Shown: positions 7,357 through 17,240, counted from the first letter of the stretch. The stretch: 59,004 nucleotides of DNA from Chitinophagaceae bacterium (GCA_014379345.1 JACMLY010000061.1:1-59004); one strand, 5' to 3'. A program made the numbers and translations. The notes: generated by a model not told the origin, from the sequence alone.

Positions 7357-9198
7357 TTGAAACATCTCAAAGCGGTCAATAAATATTTCTGGAAGTATAG
7401 GGTCAGGTTGGGGCTGGGTATTTTATTTATCGTGCTTTCCAATTATTTTGCCATTCTGGCCCCTCAGCTCACCGGCTATATATTTGATCTGCTTCAGCAA
7501 CATCTCGGCGAAACATCCAACCTTGAAAATGAAATTCATAATTATGATCCGGCCGTATCATATTTTATCGATGGGCTCAGGCCGTACAATCTAAGTTTCA
7601 ATAAAACGATCGCGGCATTTGGAATTGCAATATTGGTGTACGCTCTATTGAGTGGATTTTTTATGTTTTTGATGAGGCAAACGATCATTGTTATGAGCCG
7701 TCATATTGAATTCGATCAAAAAAACGAAGTATTTCAGCATTATCTCCAACTCGATATCAATTTTTATAAAACGCATAGTACCGGTGATCTTATGAGCCGG
7801 ATTGCTGAAGATGTGAGCCGGGTAAGAATGTACACCGGCCCCGCCGTGATGTATCTTGTCAACCTGTTATTCCGCATCTCTTTCTGTTTGTTTTATATGA
7901 TCAAGAAAGATCCACTGCTTACTTTGTACGTGTTATTGCCGTTGCCGGTACTTGCCATTACCATTTATATTGTAAATTCCATTATTCACCGCAAGAGCGA
8001 ACGCATACAGGCCTTACTGGCATCATTAACTACCAATGCCCAGGAATCGTATTCCGGCATCAGGGTCATTAAATCTTTTGTACAGGAGAAGGCCATGCAT
8101 GGCTTTTTTGATAAGAACAGTGAAGATTATAAGAAAAATGCCATCAGCCTGGCAAAAGTGGAGTCGCTTTATTTTCCTTCCATGGCCTTGTTGATCGGTC
8201 TGAGCACGCTGTTGACGATCATGATCGGCGGGATGTATGCTATTCGGGGCGGGCATGCGGTAGATATGGGTACGATTGCGGAATTCGTCATGTATATAAA
8301 CATGCTTACATTTCCGGTAAGTGCTATCGGCTGGACAGCCAGCATGATCCAGAGAGCGGCTGCGTCTCAAAAAAGACTGAATGAATTTCTGCAGACCGAA
8401 TCGGTGCTTCATAGTTCGCCCCAGGCGGTCTCAAAACCACTCGAAGGAAATATCAGCTTCCGGGATGTAGATTTTGTTTATCCCAACACGGGAATCCAGG
8501 CATTAAAAAATTTCAATCTTACCATTCACAAGGGTCAGCGCATTGCCATCATCGGGCATACCGGCAGCGGCAAAACAACCATCGCCCAATTGCTTTTAAG
8601 AATGTACGATACAAGTTCCGGTAATATTGTTTTGGATAATACTGATATACGCGACATGGATATAAGCGCGCTTCGCCGTCAGATCAGTTATACACCACAG
8701 GATGTGTTCTTATTCAGCGATACCATTGCGAATAATATCAGCTTTGGTGTGCTTGGCCGGAAATCCGGCGATGTACAGCAAGCGGCTCATTATGCCAGTA
8801 TTGACAAAGAAATAGAAGAGTTTCAGAATAAATATGAGACTATGGTCGGCGAGCGCGGCGTAACCCTGAGTGGTGGCCAGAAACAGCGGATATCCATTGC
8901 CAGGGCTCTTATAAAAGACACTCCTATCGTTGTATTTGATGACTGTTTGAGTGCTGTTGATTCTAAAACCGAAAAGCAGGTTCTTGCCAACCTCAACCTT
9001 TTTTTGCAACACCGGACAGTTATTATCATAACTCACCGGATTTTGTCGCTTTTTGATTTCGATAAAATCATCGTGCTCGACGAAGGACAGGTGGTTGAAG
9101 AGGGTAAGCACGATGAATTGCTTGCCCGTAACGGATATTACACTTTTTTATATCAGCAGCAGCAACACGAAAAAGAAAGAGAACCAGGGCCTCTTTAA
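7357..9198 (+). CDS. ABC transporter, fused permease and ATPase (MsbA-like exporter)
   Basis: The 613-residue half-transporter has a type IV exporter membrane domain of about six segments (residues ~15-340) and a C-terminal ATPase. The ATPase shows Walker A GHTGSGKTT near residues 402-410, the Q-loop YTPQDVFLFSD near 446, the signature LSGGQKQR near 505-512, Walker B IVVFDDCLSAVDSKT near 525, and the switch His in ITHRILSLF near 557. It probably works as a homodimer exporting lipids or drugs from the inner membrane. The family often has lipid A/core as cargo, but this cannot be fixed here. The start is TTG 7357: no upstream ATG is available, and the N-terminus MKHLKAVNKYFWKYR matches the family. 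Confidence 0.92.
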   Translation: MKHLKAVNKYFWKYRVRLGLGILFIVLSNYFAILAPQLTGYIFDLLQQHLGETSNLENEIHNYDPAVSYFIDGLRPYNLSFNKTIAAFGIAILVYALLSGFFMFLMRQTIIVMSRHIEFDQKNEVFQHYLQLDINFYKTHSTGDLMSRIAEDVSRVRMYTGPAVMYLVNLLFRISFCLFYMIKKDPLLTLYVLLPLPVLAITIYIVNSIIHRKSERIQALLASLTTNAQESYSGIRVIKSFVQEKAMHGFFDKNSEDYKKNAISLAKVESLYFPSMALLIGLSTLLTIMIGGMYAIRGGHAVDMGTIAEFVMYINMLTFPVSAIGWTASMIQRAAASQKRLNEFLQTESVLHSSPQAVSKPLEGNISFRDVDFVYPNTGIQALKNFNLTIHKGQRIAIIGHTGSGKTTIAQLLLRMYDTSSGNIVLDNTDIRDMDISALRRQISYTPQDVFLFSDTIANNISFGVLGRKSGDVQQAAHYASIDKEIEEFQNKYETMVGERGVTLSGGQKQRISIARALIKDTPIVVFDDCLSAVDSKTEKQVLANLNLFLQHRTVIIITHRILSLFDFDKIIVLDEGQVVEEGKHDELLARNGYYTFLYQQQQHEKEREPGPL

Positions 9199-9237
9199 GG
9201 AAATAATGCAATTAGTGGTATAAAACGGATATGAAAT

Positions 9238-9267
9238 TTTGCCGATTCGAAAACAATATTATATTTG
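9238..9267 (+). promoter_or_regulatory. Candidate primary-sigma promoter of the DUF3276 gene
   Basis: TTTG at 9238-9241 and TATATTTG at 9260-9267 are separated by 18 bp. This fits the Bacteroidota housekeeping promoter (TTTG, ~19-21 bp, TAnnTTTG) almost perfectly. The GTG start of the next gene lies 50 bp downstream. Confidence 0.65.
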
Positions 9268-9317
9268 TAACGGTTTAAAAGTGAATCAGACCTAATTAAT
9301 TGTAAAACCAACTAACA

Positions 9318-9743
9318 GTGGCGTACGAAAACAACGACAAACGAATGGAAAGCGTTTACAGTAAACGCATCAGAGCCGGAAAGCGAAGAACTTATTTTTT
9401 TGATGTCAGAGCTACCCGGGGAAATGACTATTACATTACTATTACAGAAAGCCGGAAAAAGTTCAATGAAGATGGTTACGACCGGCACAAGATCTTTTTG
9501 TACAAAGAAGATTTTAACAAGTTTCTGAAGGCATTAACAGAGGCGGTGGACTATGTAAAGACCGACCTGATGCCCGATTTCGACTTCGATGCATACAATC
9601 ACGACCAGGTTGCAGAAAGTGAAATTGAAACAGATATACCTGCACCCACGCCTTCTATTACAACAGTTAATAATACCACCAGCAACGGTGTTCCTACAAT
9701 CACTTCTTCTGCCAGTTCAGGCGAAGAAGTAGATAAATGGTAA
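9318..9743 (+). CDS. DUF3276 / PUR family nucleic-acid-binding protein
   Basis: The 141-residue protein matches DUF3276, the bacterial PUR-alpha-like fold found throughout Bacteroidota. The conserved core covers roughly residues 10-90: SVYSKRIRAGKRRTYFFDVR near 12-31, YYITITESRK near 37-46 and the aromatic/basic KIFLYKEDFNKFLKAL near 56-71. The tail (~95-141) is low-complexity, rich in Ser, Thr and acidic residues. Family members bind single-stranded DNA or RNA; the cellular role is not established. The start is GTG at 9318, supported by the conserved N-terminus MAYENNDKRMESVYS and by the promoter at 9238-9267. A strong terminator follows at 9770, so this is a single-gene transcript. Confidence 0.9.
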   Translation: MAYENNDKRMESVYSKRIRAGKRRTYFFDVRATRGNDYYITITESRKKFNEDGYDRHKIFLYKEDFNKFLKALTEAVDYVKTDLMPDFDFDAYNHDQVAESEIETDIPAPTPSITTVNNTTSNGVPTITSSASSGEEVDKW

Positions 9744-9769
9744 TACACAAGCTTTACTCATATTTTCGG

Positions 9770-9794
9770 GCCCCTGATATTTCAGGGGCTTTTT
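9770..9794 (+). terminator. Rho-independent terminator after the DUF3276 gene
   Basis: GCCCCTGA (9770-9777), loop TATT and TCAGGGGC (9782-9789) form a perfect 8-bp stem followed by TTTTT. It lies between convergent genes. Confidence 0.9.
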
Positions 9795-9832
9795 AGTTAT
9801 TTTGGGAAGCGAGTCTTCCGTTCAGATTGTCG

Positions 9833-12472
9833 TTATTGAATAGTAACGGTTGTATTTTTGACGATCTTATTTTGATCGTTGTAGACCACCAGGTGATACT
9901 GGCCTGTGGTAAGCTTACTAACAGGGATCTTAATAATTTGACTAATTGCAGTGGCACGGATTTGTCTTTGCATTAACATTTGACCTGCTGAGTTATAAAG
10001 CATGATAATAAATTTTCCTGTTTTTTCTGCATTGATTTCTATGTTAAGAAGGTCTTTCACAGGGTTCGGGAAAACATTAACGCGCAGCTGCTCATTTCTC
10101 GTAAGTAAAATAACTTTGGAATATTCTTTTGAACCATCGTTATTAATGGTTACAAGACGATAGTAATTAGAATTTGCCAATGGCCTGATGTCCTTAAACG
10201 CTCCTTTTTTATCGGCCAGGGAATGAGTGACCACTCCGATATCTTCAAAGTTTATTCCGTTATGGCTTCGCTCAATGTGAATCGATCTTACGTCGTAGGC
10301 ATAATCTATATTCCAGGTTAAAAGATTGTGGTCTTCCTTTCCCAAACCATTAAAATCACTAAACTTAACAGGTAATAATGCGCTCCCAGCGAATGTCAGT
10401 GCGAAATTTGCTTTTGTATTGTCAATACCTCCCAGGTACAAAAGATATGTAGTGTTGGCTGCCAGTCCTGTAATATCTGCAAGCAATCCATTTCCCGTAA
10501 TAGTTCTGCAAACGACCGGTGCCGGGAAAGACTGGGCGGTAGGACACGAGCTAACCTGGTATAGTGCCAGTCTTACACCGGTTACCAAAACTCCGCCGTA
10601 AACGGATGTACAACTTTCCTGTGCTGCCGGCGTTGTGTTATATCCAGTAACATTTAAGGAAATAATTCCTCCGGTGTTAGTAGTCCTAAATGCATAATAG
10701 GCATTGGTCGTGATATCCGTTCCCAGGCCATCGCAACGCACCTGCGTGTAATTAGGATCAACAAACCTATTGCTTGTAGAATGGTTAAGGTCAAAATTAA
10801 CCAAGGTATTGGGTGCGATTGAAGTGAGTGGAAAACTTACCGGGCAATCATCTTTTGATTCAATGGTTGTTGAAAGTTTAACCATTTCCGTGACACAGCC
10901 TCCAAAGCTGATTCCCCTTGGTGTCGTAGCATAATCAGCACCCGATTTTGCAGAATAATCCGGTGAACTTCTTTTAGTGCCGGCCAATGTTGCAAAATGC
11001 ATTAGCTTAACGGGATTCACCTGTCCGATCGCACCTGGCTGGAAAGTTTCAATAATATGACCAAGGTTAATTGCATGACCCAGTTCATGAAGAATGACGG
11101 TTTCAAGATCTGCATATCCATTGTTTATGCTGTTGGGTGAACACGGTCCTATTGCAAAGTTGGTAGCGCCTGTTGAAAAGCCCGGATTTCTCAAAACAAT
11201 ATCAAATTCTGATTTTAGAATCTGATCTGTGGCTATGGAGGCTCCTCCGCATAAAGCAAAATAGGAATAGCACACACCTAAAACACCAGCCGCCAGTGGA
11301 GCATTGCCGGTACCGGCATTATCCAGCATCACTATGTTCATGTCGTCAGGAGTGACGGCTTGAATGGCCGTATTAGCTCCCTCCGTAATATTGAATCCAC
11401 ATGTTTCTTTCCATGTCGTTAAAGCTCTTTGAAAAGTAGCCTGGGAAAGTGTTCCCGCTATATTATTATTATATTCAATTGTGAACCCACCAATGCCATT
11501 TAAATCTGCAAGCCTGAATTCTTTTGGGTGGAAGGTAGTTCCGTCAGATATTGCGGCAGCAAATACACTGTATAAGACGTTTAATGGGGCAGGGGAGCTT
11601 GTGACAGTTCCAACATCATCTCTAACCTGGAAAGTTCCTGTACCAGCACTTGTAGGCACACGAACCCGAATACGGGTATCCGTCCATGAAATAACGAATG
11701 GATCATTCCATAATACTGTAAAGGGAGTTCCTCCAGGACCATTGTTTGCATCATCAAATAAAATAGCCGCCGTGCCGGCACCTGTTCCGAAAGCACTTCC
11801 ATCGATGGTCAATATATTATTTGCCGGATCAAGTATTGTTCCAGCCGTTACTGTTGCGGGAGTAAACGATGTAATAGCCGCAATTTGAGCGGCGATTGCC
11901 GGGGCGAATGAGCCCACTTTAAAAGAGGGCTTTTTATTGATGTACGAGCGCCCTGTTAGTCTTCTAATTTCTGTGTACAATTCGCCTGTAATAGAACGAT
12001 ATTGAATAAAGGGAGCAGATGCTTTCTGGTTGGCTAAATCATACCCGATAAATCCCTGTTGGCTGCTATAAACATCTAGTAAAAGCGATTTGCTGACAGG
12101 CGACTTAAGATGCATCGTGTTAGGGTGAAGAAAAAATATGCCTGTTTGCCCGGGTGACAATGTCAACAGATCACTCGCCAGAATAATATCATTTCCGACC
12201 TGTCCACCCACGGTTAGTACTTCGATCTCAGTTTTACTGGTCCCTTTAAATTCCTTATACACTTCAACCGTACTGGTGGTATATATCATGCTATGAGCAG
12301 GATTCCAAAAACTTTTTTGCCTGACCACTTTACCTTCAATAACCACGGTTGATTCTGTTATTTTTTGTTCTATGGAAACTCTGTAAAGGCTTTGACCAAC
12401 AGAATGAGAAATAAAAGAAAAAAATAAGATCAAAAAACAAACAGGCCGAAACGTAAAGATGTTGGTTTTCAT
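9833..12472 (-). CDS. Secreted metzincin-type protease with IPT/TIG-like domain and T9SS sorting domain
   Basis: The 879-residue protein begins with a signal peptide (MKTNIFTFRPVCFLILFFSF, cut after about residue 27). A beta-sandwich resembling an IPT/TIG repeat follows around 200-300 (NILTIDGSAFGTGAG). The protease domain carries the zinc motif HELGHAINLGH near residues 460-471 and LMHF about 25 residues later as the likely Met-turn. Those are metzincin hallmarks (matrixin-like), with Glu as the general base. The C-terminal ~80 residues (VNVFPNPVKDLLNIEI ... GQYHLVVYNDQNK) form a type A T9SS sorting domain, so the protein should be exported across the outer membrane and attached or released. 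Natural substrates are unknown. It is transcribed alone. Confidence 0.87.
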   Translation of the reverse strand: MKTNIFTFRPVCFLILFFSFISHSVGQSLYRVSIEQKITESTVVIEGKVVRQKSFWNPAHSMIYTTSTVEVYKEFKGTSKTEIEVLTVGGQVGNDIILASDLLTLSPGQTGIFFLHPNTMHLKSPVSKSLLLDVYSSQQGFIGYDLANQKASAPFIQYRSITGELYTEIRRLTGRSYINKKPSFKVGSFAPAIAAQIAAITSFTPATVTAGTILDPANNILTIDGSAFGTGAGTAAILFDDANNGPGGTPFTVLWNDPFVISWTDTRIRVRVPTSAGTGTFQVRDDVGTVTSSPAPLNVLYSVFAAAISDGTTFHPKEFRLADLNGIGGFTIEYNNNIAGTLSQATFQRALTTWKETCGFNITEGANTAIQAVTPDDMNIVMLDNAGTGNAPLAAGVLGVCYSYFALCGGASIATDQILKSEFDIVLRNPGFSTGATNFAIGPCSPNSINNGYADLETVILHELGHAINLGHIIETFQPGAIGQVNPVKLMHFATLAGTKRSSPDYSAKSGADYATTPRGISFGGCVTEMVKLSTTIESKDDCPVSFPLTSIAPNTLVNFDLNHSTSNRFVDPNYTQVRCDGLGTDITTNAYYAFRTTNTGGIISLNVTGYNTTPAAQESCTSVYGGVLVTGVRLALYQVSSCPTAQSFPAPVVCRTITGNGLLADITGLAANTTYLLYLGGIDNTKANFALTFAGSALLPVKFSDFNGLGKEDHNLLTWNIDYAYDVRSIHIERSHNGINFEDIGVVTHSLADKKGAFKDIRPLANSNYYRLVTINNDGSKEYSKVILLTRNEQLRVNVFPNPVKDLLNIEINAEKTGKFIIMLYNSAGQMLMQRQIRATAISQIIKIPVSKLTTGQYHLVVYNDQNKIVKNTTVTIQ

Positions 12473-12780
12473 AATAGGATTTGGAGGTAAAACAGGTATA
12501 ATTACCCTGTAAATGCACCTTATAACGCATTAACCTACAAATTATTTTTCCTTCATTCGGCGTCTTTTTCGGGGGTTTTAAAAAGACATGACACTGACTA
12601 ATGGTTATTAATCAAGCCTTTATTTCGAATGTGAACGGGGGCGTTATTTGTGTTTCGTTATGGAAGAATGTTATCAGTATTGTTTCGTCATATTCAATCA
12701 CACTGTTGAAGAAAGCCAAATCAGCATTGCCTATCCTTGACGAACGTCTACCGCAGAATCAATATCTGAGAAAATTCTTT
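12473..12780. other. Intergenic region between two minus-strand genes
   Basis: This 308-bp spacer must hold the promoter of the metzincin gene. I see no clear TTTG/TAnnTTTG pair, no strong hairpin and no small gene. A 125-codon plus-strand frame from 12601 runs antisense through the next gene and has no recognisable features. Confidence 0.4.
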
Positions 12781-13107
12781 CTATGGCTTTTTCTGTTTGG
12801 GGATCATTTCCCTTCGGGGCATCGCATTCGGCATTTTGTTTTCAGGAACTCTTTGAATAGAACCGGGCATACGAGCCAGCTGGTCCATATGCGGCACCAG
12901 GCAAGGCATATTATCATATGGCAGGGAATAGATCGTCCCTCTGGATGTTGTGTGGGAAACGCGACCCAGGGAAAGTAGACTGTTTTTTACTGCACCGCGC
13001 AATGGCCCTTTTCTGTCAGAAGTATCAATGGTAACCGAGGGAATTTGTGCAAATGTGATGGCTACTACGAATGACTGTGTAAGGATACAAAAAAATATCT
13101 TTTTCAT
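12781..13107 (-). CDS. Small secreted protein of unknown function
   Basis: The 108-residue product starts at ATG 13107; an in-frame TTG nine bases upstream is less likely. MKKIFFCILTQSFVVAITFAQ is a clear signal peptide ending near residue 21. The mature part is short, basic and proline/methionine-rich, with YSLPYDNMPCLVPHMDQLA near residues 64-82 and MPNAMPR near 95. I associate similar 'MPCLVP ... MPN' proteins with Chitinophagaceae but know no function for them. It has one Cys in the mature part and no lipobox. It lies 49 bp after pgi on the same strand, so it may be the last gene of a pgi transcript. Confidence 0.65.
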   Translation of the reverse strand: MKKIFFCILTQSFVVAITFAQIPSVTIDTSDRKGPLRGAVKNSLLSLGRVSHTTSRGTIYSLPYDNMPCLVPHMDQLARMPGSIQRVPENKMPNAMPRREMIPKQKKP

Positions 13108-13156
13108 ATAGATCAATCTGGTAAGTAATAAAGCACCTTATGAATTTACAATAATC

Positions 13157-14806
13157 TTACCTCATTTTTTTAAAGGAATTGATCAGGCCGTTGGTAGATG
13201 AATCGTGATTGCCGACCAAATTATCATGCTGTAATTCCGGAAGGATATTATTGGCAAGTTGTTTCCCTAATTCAACGCCCCATTGATCAAAGCTGAAGAT
13301 ATTCCAGATAACACCCTGAACAAATATTTTGTGTTCGTAATAAGCTATCAGTTGCCCCAGTGTGAAAGGGGTTATTTTTTTTACCAGGAATGTATTCGTA
13401 GGCCGGTTTCCCTGGAAAACTTTAAAAGGAAGCAGGTTTTTGATTTCGTCTTCATTTTTTCCTGCATTCGTTAATTCTGCTCTTACTTCCTCATTTGTTT
13501 TCCCATTCATCAATGCTTCTGTCTGTGCAAAAAAGTTCGATAGCAGCTTTACATGATGATCTCCGATCGGGTTGTGGCTGGTAGCCGGAGCAATAAAGTC
13601 GGCTGGAACAATCACTGTTCCCTGGTGAAGCAACTGGTAGAATGCATGTTGGCCGTTTGTGCCGGGTTCACCCCAGATAACAGGGCCGGTTGCATAACTC
13701 ACAGGCTCCCCATTGCGATCAACACTTTTGCCATTGCTTTCCATATTGCCCTGTTGAAAATAGGCCGCGAATCGATGCATGTACTGATCGTATGGAAGAA
13801 TGGCTTCGGTTTGTACCCCAAAAAAATTGATATACCAGATGCTGATCAATGCCATCAATACCGGTATATTTTGTTCAAAAGGCTCTTCTTTAAAATGATT
13901 GTCTGCATCATGTGCTCCCTGCAGTAATTCTTCAAAATGATTATAACCGATCGTAAGCGCAATAGATAAGCCAATTGCGCTCCATAACGAATATCTCCCA
14001 CCAACCCAATCCCAGAACTCAAACATGTTTGCCTTATCAATGCCAAATTGAACAACTTCCTTTTCATTGGTTGAAAGGGCCGCAAAATGTTTTGCAACGT
14101 TTTTTTCATCTTTCGCAGATTGAAGAAACCATTCACGTGCAGTAAAAGCATTCGTCATGGTTTCCTGTGTTGTAAACGTTTTTGACGCAACCAGAAACAG
14201 GGTTTCTTCTGCGTTAATTTTTTTCAGGGTTTCGGCAATATGCGTTCCATCCACATTCGACACAAAATATGTTTGTATACCAGGCAGCCAATAAGGCTTC
14301 AAAGACTCGGTTACCATATAGGGGCCAAGGTCACTCCCCCCGATACCTATGTTGACAATATACCTGATCTTTTTGCCGGTATACCCTTTCCATTCGCCTG
14401 AATGAATTCTGTTACAAAAATCTTTCATTTTCTGTAACACCTTTTTTATATCGGGCATGATATCTTTTCCTTCATAATGAACAGGGTTGCCGGAAAAATT
14501 TCTTAAGGCAGTATGAAGCACCGCGCGGTTTTCCGTTGCATTTATCTTTTCGCCCGAAAACATCGCTTCGATAGCTTCTTTTATTTTACACTCCTGCGCC
14601 AGGTTGATCAATAGGTTAACAGTAAAGTCCAAAATGCGGTTCTTTGAATAATCAAATACCAGGTCATCTTTATTAACGGAGAATCTGGCAAACCTGTTTG
14701 GATCATGAGCGAACAAGTCACGCAAATGAAAATGTTTCATTTTGTTAAAATGCTCTTTTAATAATGACCATGACTCTGTAGCAGATGGATTTTGGTTCGA
14801 TAACAT
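13157..14806 (-). CDS. pgi: Glucose-6-phosphate isomerase
   Basis: The 549-residue protein is full-length for the bacterial GPI family and interconverts glucose-6-phosphate and fructose-6-phosphate in glycolysis and gluconeogenesis. The family signature segments are present: [13 protein letters not shown] near residues 151-163, [16 protein letters not shown] near 269-284, [12 protein letters not shown] near 352-363, and [16 protein letters not shown] near 383-398 with the catalytic His. The Lys/Gln-rich C-terminus ([13 protein letters not shown] near 506-518) contains the active-site Lys. It is cytosolic. The start at ATG 14806 gives a normal N-terminus. Confidence 0.97.
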   Translation of the reverse strand: MLSNQNPSATESWSLLKEHFNKMKHFHLRDLFAHDPNRFARFSVNKDDLVFDYSKNRILDFTVNLLINLAQECKIKEAIEAMFSGEKINATENRAVLHTALRNFSGNPVHYEGKDIMPDIKKVLQKMKDFCNRIHSGEWKGYTGKKIRYIVNIGIGGSDLGPYMVTESLKPYWLPGIQTYFVSNVDGTHIAETLKKINAEETLFLVASKTFTTQETMTNAFTAREWFLQSAKDEKNVAKHFAALSTNEKEVVQFGIDKANMFEFWDWVGGRYSLWSAIGLSIALTIGYNHFEELLQGAHDADNHFKEEPFEQNIPVLMALISIWYINFFGVQTEAILPYDQYMHRFAAYFQQGNMESNGKSVDRNGEPVSYATGPVIWGEPGTNGQHAFYQLLHQGTVIVPADFIAPATSHNPIGDHHVKLLSNFFAQTEALMNGKTNEEVRAELTNAGKNEDEIKNLLPFKVFQGNRPTNTFLVKKITPFTLGQLIAYYEHKIFVQGVIWNIFSFDQWGVELGKQLANNILPELQHDNLVGNHDSSTNGLINSFKKMR

Positions 14807-15153
14807 GCTTTCGGGTTATGAGTCGTAAAAATAGCAAAGCATTTTAACATTAAGTTCTAATCCCTTATAAGTATTACTACGTAAATACACGGAAAAGCTT
14901 TTATATCTTCATGGTGAAAATTGAATTGAGTTTATTTTCATCATTCGTTACAATAAATAAGTCCAGTTCCGTTATACAATCATACATCTATCTAAACAAG
15001 AACATATGACACTCCTTGAAAAAATAATTGAATTATTAACTCCTTCTCAACCTAAACCAGTCCTTGTAAGGATCCCTGTTCGTAGAAATACCAAATAGAA
15101 AATTTTTCTTTAAGGGTTTATCGATAAAGGCATGCAATTCGCAGGCAGATCAT
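14807..15153. other. Spacer between pgi and the aldolase gene, contains one tiny ORF
   Basis: This 347-bp spacer holds the upstream region of pgi (minus strand) and a possible 30-codon plus-strand gene at 15006-15098, listed separately. No hairpin or RNA gene is evident. Confidence 0.4.
15006..15098 (+). CDS. Possible 30-residue small protein
   Basis: ATG 15006 to TAG 15096-15098 encodes MTLLEKIIELLTPSQPKPVL followed by VRIPVRRNTK. The first ~12 residues would form an amphipathic helix, and the tail is proline- and arginine-rich. The region has no other gene on either strand, and the composition looks like a real peptide rather than random sequence. I cannot see a strong ribosome-binding site, which is normal for Bacteroidota. 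Function is unknown. Confidence 0.35.
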   Translation: MTLLEKIIELLTPSQPKPVLVRIPVRRNTK

Positions 15154-16170
15154 TCATAGCGCGTTAATAGTCTCAATAATGTAATCCACCTTCGCGGGTG
15201 TAATATCAAGATGCAGCACCATTCGTATCTGGGTGGGCGAGATAGCGAATTGGAGTATGTTTTTGCTTCGCAGCTTCTGAGCGATCTCTTCAGCCGAATA
15301 GGGCGGGATGATACTAAAAATGATAATATTGGTTTCGACAGGCAAAATTGCACCCGTAAATTCTTTTTTTGACAATGCTGCGGCTATTTGCTGCGCGTGC
15401 CTGTGATCTTCGTGTAATCTTTCCACCTGATTCTGCAAAGCGTATATGCCTAAAACGGCCATATACCCGGCCTGGCGCATGCCGCCACCAAACACCTTCC
15501 TGATCCTTCTGGCTTTTTTGATAAAAGCGTCTTCGCCCATGAGCACGCTTCCTATGGGGCATCCCAGTCCTTTGTTCAGGCAAACCGATATACTATGAAA
15601 TAAACTGCCGTATAATTGGGGCGACTCGTTCCTTGCAACCAATGCATTGAACAACCTGGCGCCATCCAGATGAAGTGATAATGAGTGTTCATCACAAATT
15701 TTCCGGATATTTTGAATTTCAATCAGATCGTAACAGCTTCCTCCGCCGCGATTGGAAGTATTTTCAAGGCAGACCAGTGAGGTATTGGCCTTGTGCACAT
15801 CATCCGGATTGATAGAAAAAGCAATTGCTTCGGCCGTTAACCTACCCCGATCACCCTCGATCAATTTAACCTGCGCTCCTGAATTGCTTGCAATGCCTCC
15901 TCCTTCATATTGATATACATGTGCGCTTCGATCGCAAATCACCTCATCGCCTGGTTGCGTGTGCACCCTGATCGCGACCTGGTTACTCATGGTGCCGGTG
16001 GGGCAATACAAAGCGGCTTCCATGCCAAACATTTCAGCAGCCAGCAATTCAAGTTTATTAACTGAAACATCTTCCCTGAAAACATCATCGCCTACTTCGG
16101 CGCCCATCATTGCTTCAAGCATCCCGGCTGTGGGCCTGGTAACAGTATCGGATCTAAGATCAACTATCAT
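15154..16170 (-). CDS. ltaE: Low-specificity L-threonine aldolase (PLP, GntG-type)
   Basis: The 338-residue protein (from ATG 16170) is a fold-type I PLP enzyme of the threonine aldolase family. It cleaves L-threonine or L-allo-threonine to glycine and acetaldehyde. It begins with the canonical MIVDLRSDTVTRPTAGM. The PLP-binding Lys lies in SVCLNKGLGCPIGSVLMG near residue 199, preceded by the cofactor Asp/His region LSLHLDGARLFNA. The longer frame to 16206 would add a hydrophobic MNTIIFAFLFIL leader, which is unlikely because the family starts at MIVDLRSD. It is cytosolic and monocistronic. Confidence 0.92.
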   Translation of the reverse strand: MIVDLRSDTVTRPTAGMLEAMMGAEVGDDVFREDVSVNKLELLAAEMFGMEAALYCPTGTMSNQVAIRVHTQPGDEVICDRSAHVYQYEGGGIASNSGAQVKLIEGDRGRLTAEAIAFSINPDDVHKANTSLVCLENTSNRGGGSCYDLIEIQNIRKICDEHSLSLHLDGARLFNALVARNESPQLYGSLFHSISVCLNKGLGCPIGSVLMGEDAFIKKARRIRKVFGGGMRQAGYMAVLGIYALQNQVERLHEDHRHAQQIAAALSKKEFTGAILPVETNIIIFSIIPPYSAEEIAQKLRSKNILQFAISPTQIRMVLHLDITPAKVDYIIETINAL

Positions 16171-16285
16171 AAGAATAAATAAAAAAGCGAAAATAATCGT
16201 ATTCATGCATTAAAAGATGCATCACCAAGCTTATTCAAAATGGTTGCATTTGAATTTTTTTTAACGCTGCATTAAACCAAACTGT

Positions 16286-16319
16286 TTTGTGCCGTTCCAA
16301 AGAGCGTAAATTATATTTT
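16286..16319 (+). promoter_or_regulatory. Candidate promoter of the 16344 lipoprotein gene
   Basis: TTTG at 16286-16289 and TATATTTT at 16312-16319 (one mismatch to TAnnTTTG) are 22 bp apart. The ATG lies 24 bp downstream. This is consistent with a Bacteroidota housekeeping promoter. Confidence 0.5.
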
Positions 16320-16343
16320 CCAGAACCCTAAAAAAGTATAGCC

Positions 16344-17240
16344 ATGAAACTTTCAATTACATCCTTTGTAGCAGGGTGCTTTCTCCTTACAACTCTAATG
16401 CTTTCCTCCTGTAAAAAAGAAAGCAGTGTTCAGTCGCCCGCTGTCAGCGAAGAAGAATCGCTAACAATATCCGAAGAAACCTCCGCGGCGGATGCGGAGT
16501 ACGATGAAGTAACCGAGATCGGGTTGACTGCAGACTCTGACCTTGAAATAGCTGCTTCTGAACCTGAAGAAGTTCCTGGTACTGCAGCTGGTATCGGTGT
16601 TCGAATCCGTACCCAAATCTTTAAGCAGCTTAGAATTAAATTAGGCCCTTGTACAGAAATTACCGTGTCAAGCGACACCTTTCCAAAAACAGTTGTTATC
16701 AATTATGGTGAGGGTTGTATATGCTTTGATGGCAAATTCCGCAAAGGTGCCGTAGTATTACATTTTACAGGTCCGCTTCGCAGGGCTGGTTCAATTCTTA
16801 CCGTTACTTTCCGGGATTATTATGTAAATCGCGCCCATATCCAGGGTATAAAGACGATCACAAACCTTAGTGCTGGCGGGATTATCAAATTTTCGGTTAA
16901 AATTGAAGAAGGTAAAGTGACATGGCCTAATGGAAGAGGTTTTACTTATGTTGGAACCAAAATGGTTACACAGATCGGAGGAATGGATACAAGAACCATC
17001 AGAGATGATGTTTATGAAATTGAACGTCGTAATAAGACTGTTTATGCCAATGGTGTTACAGTAGTTAAGAATACTGAAACTCCTTTGATCAAAAAAATAT
17101 CCTGTGAATGGCTTGTTCAGGGAATTTTAAAAATAAAGATCAATAACGCAGAATTATTTATCGACTATGGAAATGGTGATTGTGATAATAAAGCCATACT
17201 TAGTTGGAAAGGTGGTAAAAGAGAAATTACCCTTCACTAG
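16344..17240 (+). CDS. Lipoprotein of unknown function
   Basis: The 298-residue protein begins with a lipoprotein signal, with the lipobox LMLSSCKK near residues 18-25 (Cys23). An acidic Ser/Glu-rich linker covers ~26-75. The ~210-residue C-terminal part is beta-rich, with FPKTVVINYGEGCICFDGKF near 113-132, GAVVLHFTGPLR near 135-146 and a paired-Cys motif (GCICFDG). Similar lipoproteins occur in Bacteroidota, but I know no named domain or function. It has its own promoter (16286-16319) and a strong terminator (17264-17291), so it is a single-gene unit. Confidence 0.78.
   Translation: MKLSITSFVAGCFLLTTLMLSSCKKESSVQSPAVSEEESLTISEETSAADAEYDEVTEIGLTADSDLEIAASEPEEVPGTAAGIGVRIRTQIFKQLRIKLGPCTEITVSSDTFPKTVVINYGEGCICFDGKFRKGAVVLHFTGPLRRAGSILTVTFRDYYVNRAHIQGIKTITNLSAGGIIKFSVKIEEGKVTWPNGRGFTYVGTKMVTQIGGMDTRTIRDDVYEIERRNKTVYANGVTVVKNTETPLIKKISCEWLVQGILKIKINNAELFIDYGNGDCDNKAILSWKGGKREITLH

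Noticed and set aside
12601..12978. 125-codon plus-strand frame
   Set aside because: It runs antisense through the small secreted protein, which has a clear signal peptide; the plus-strand product has no features.
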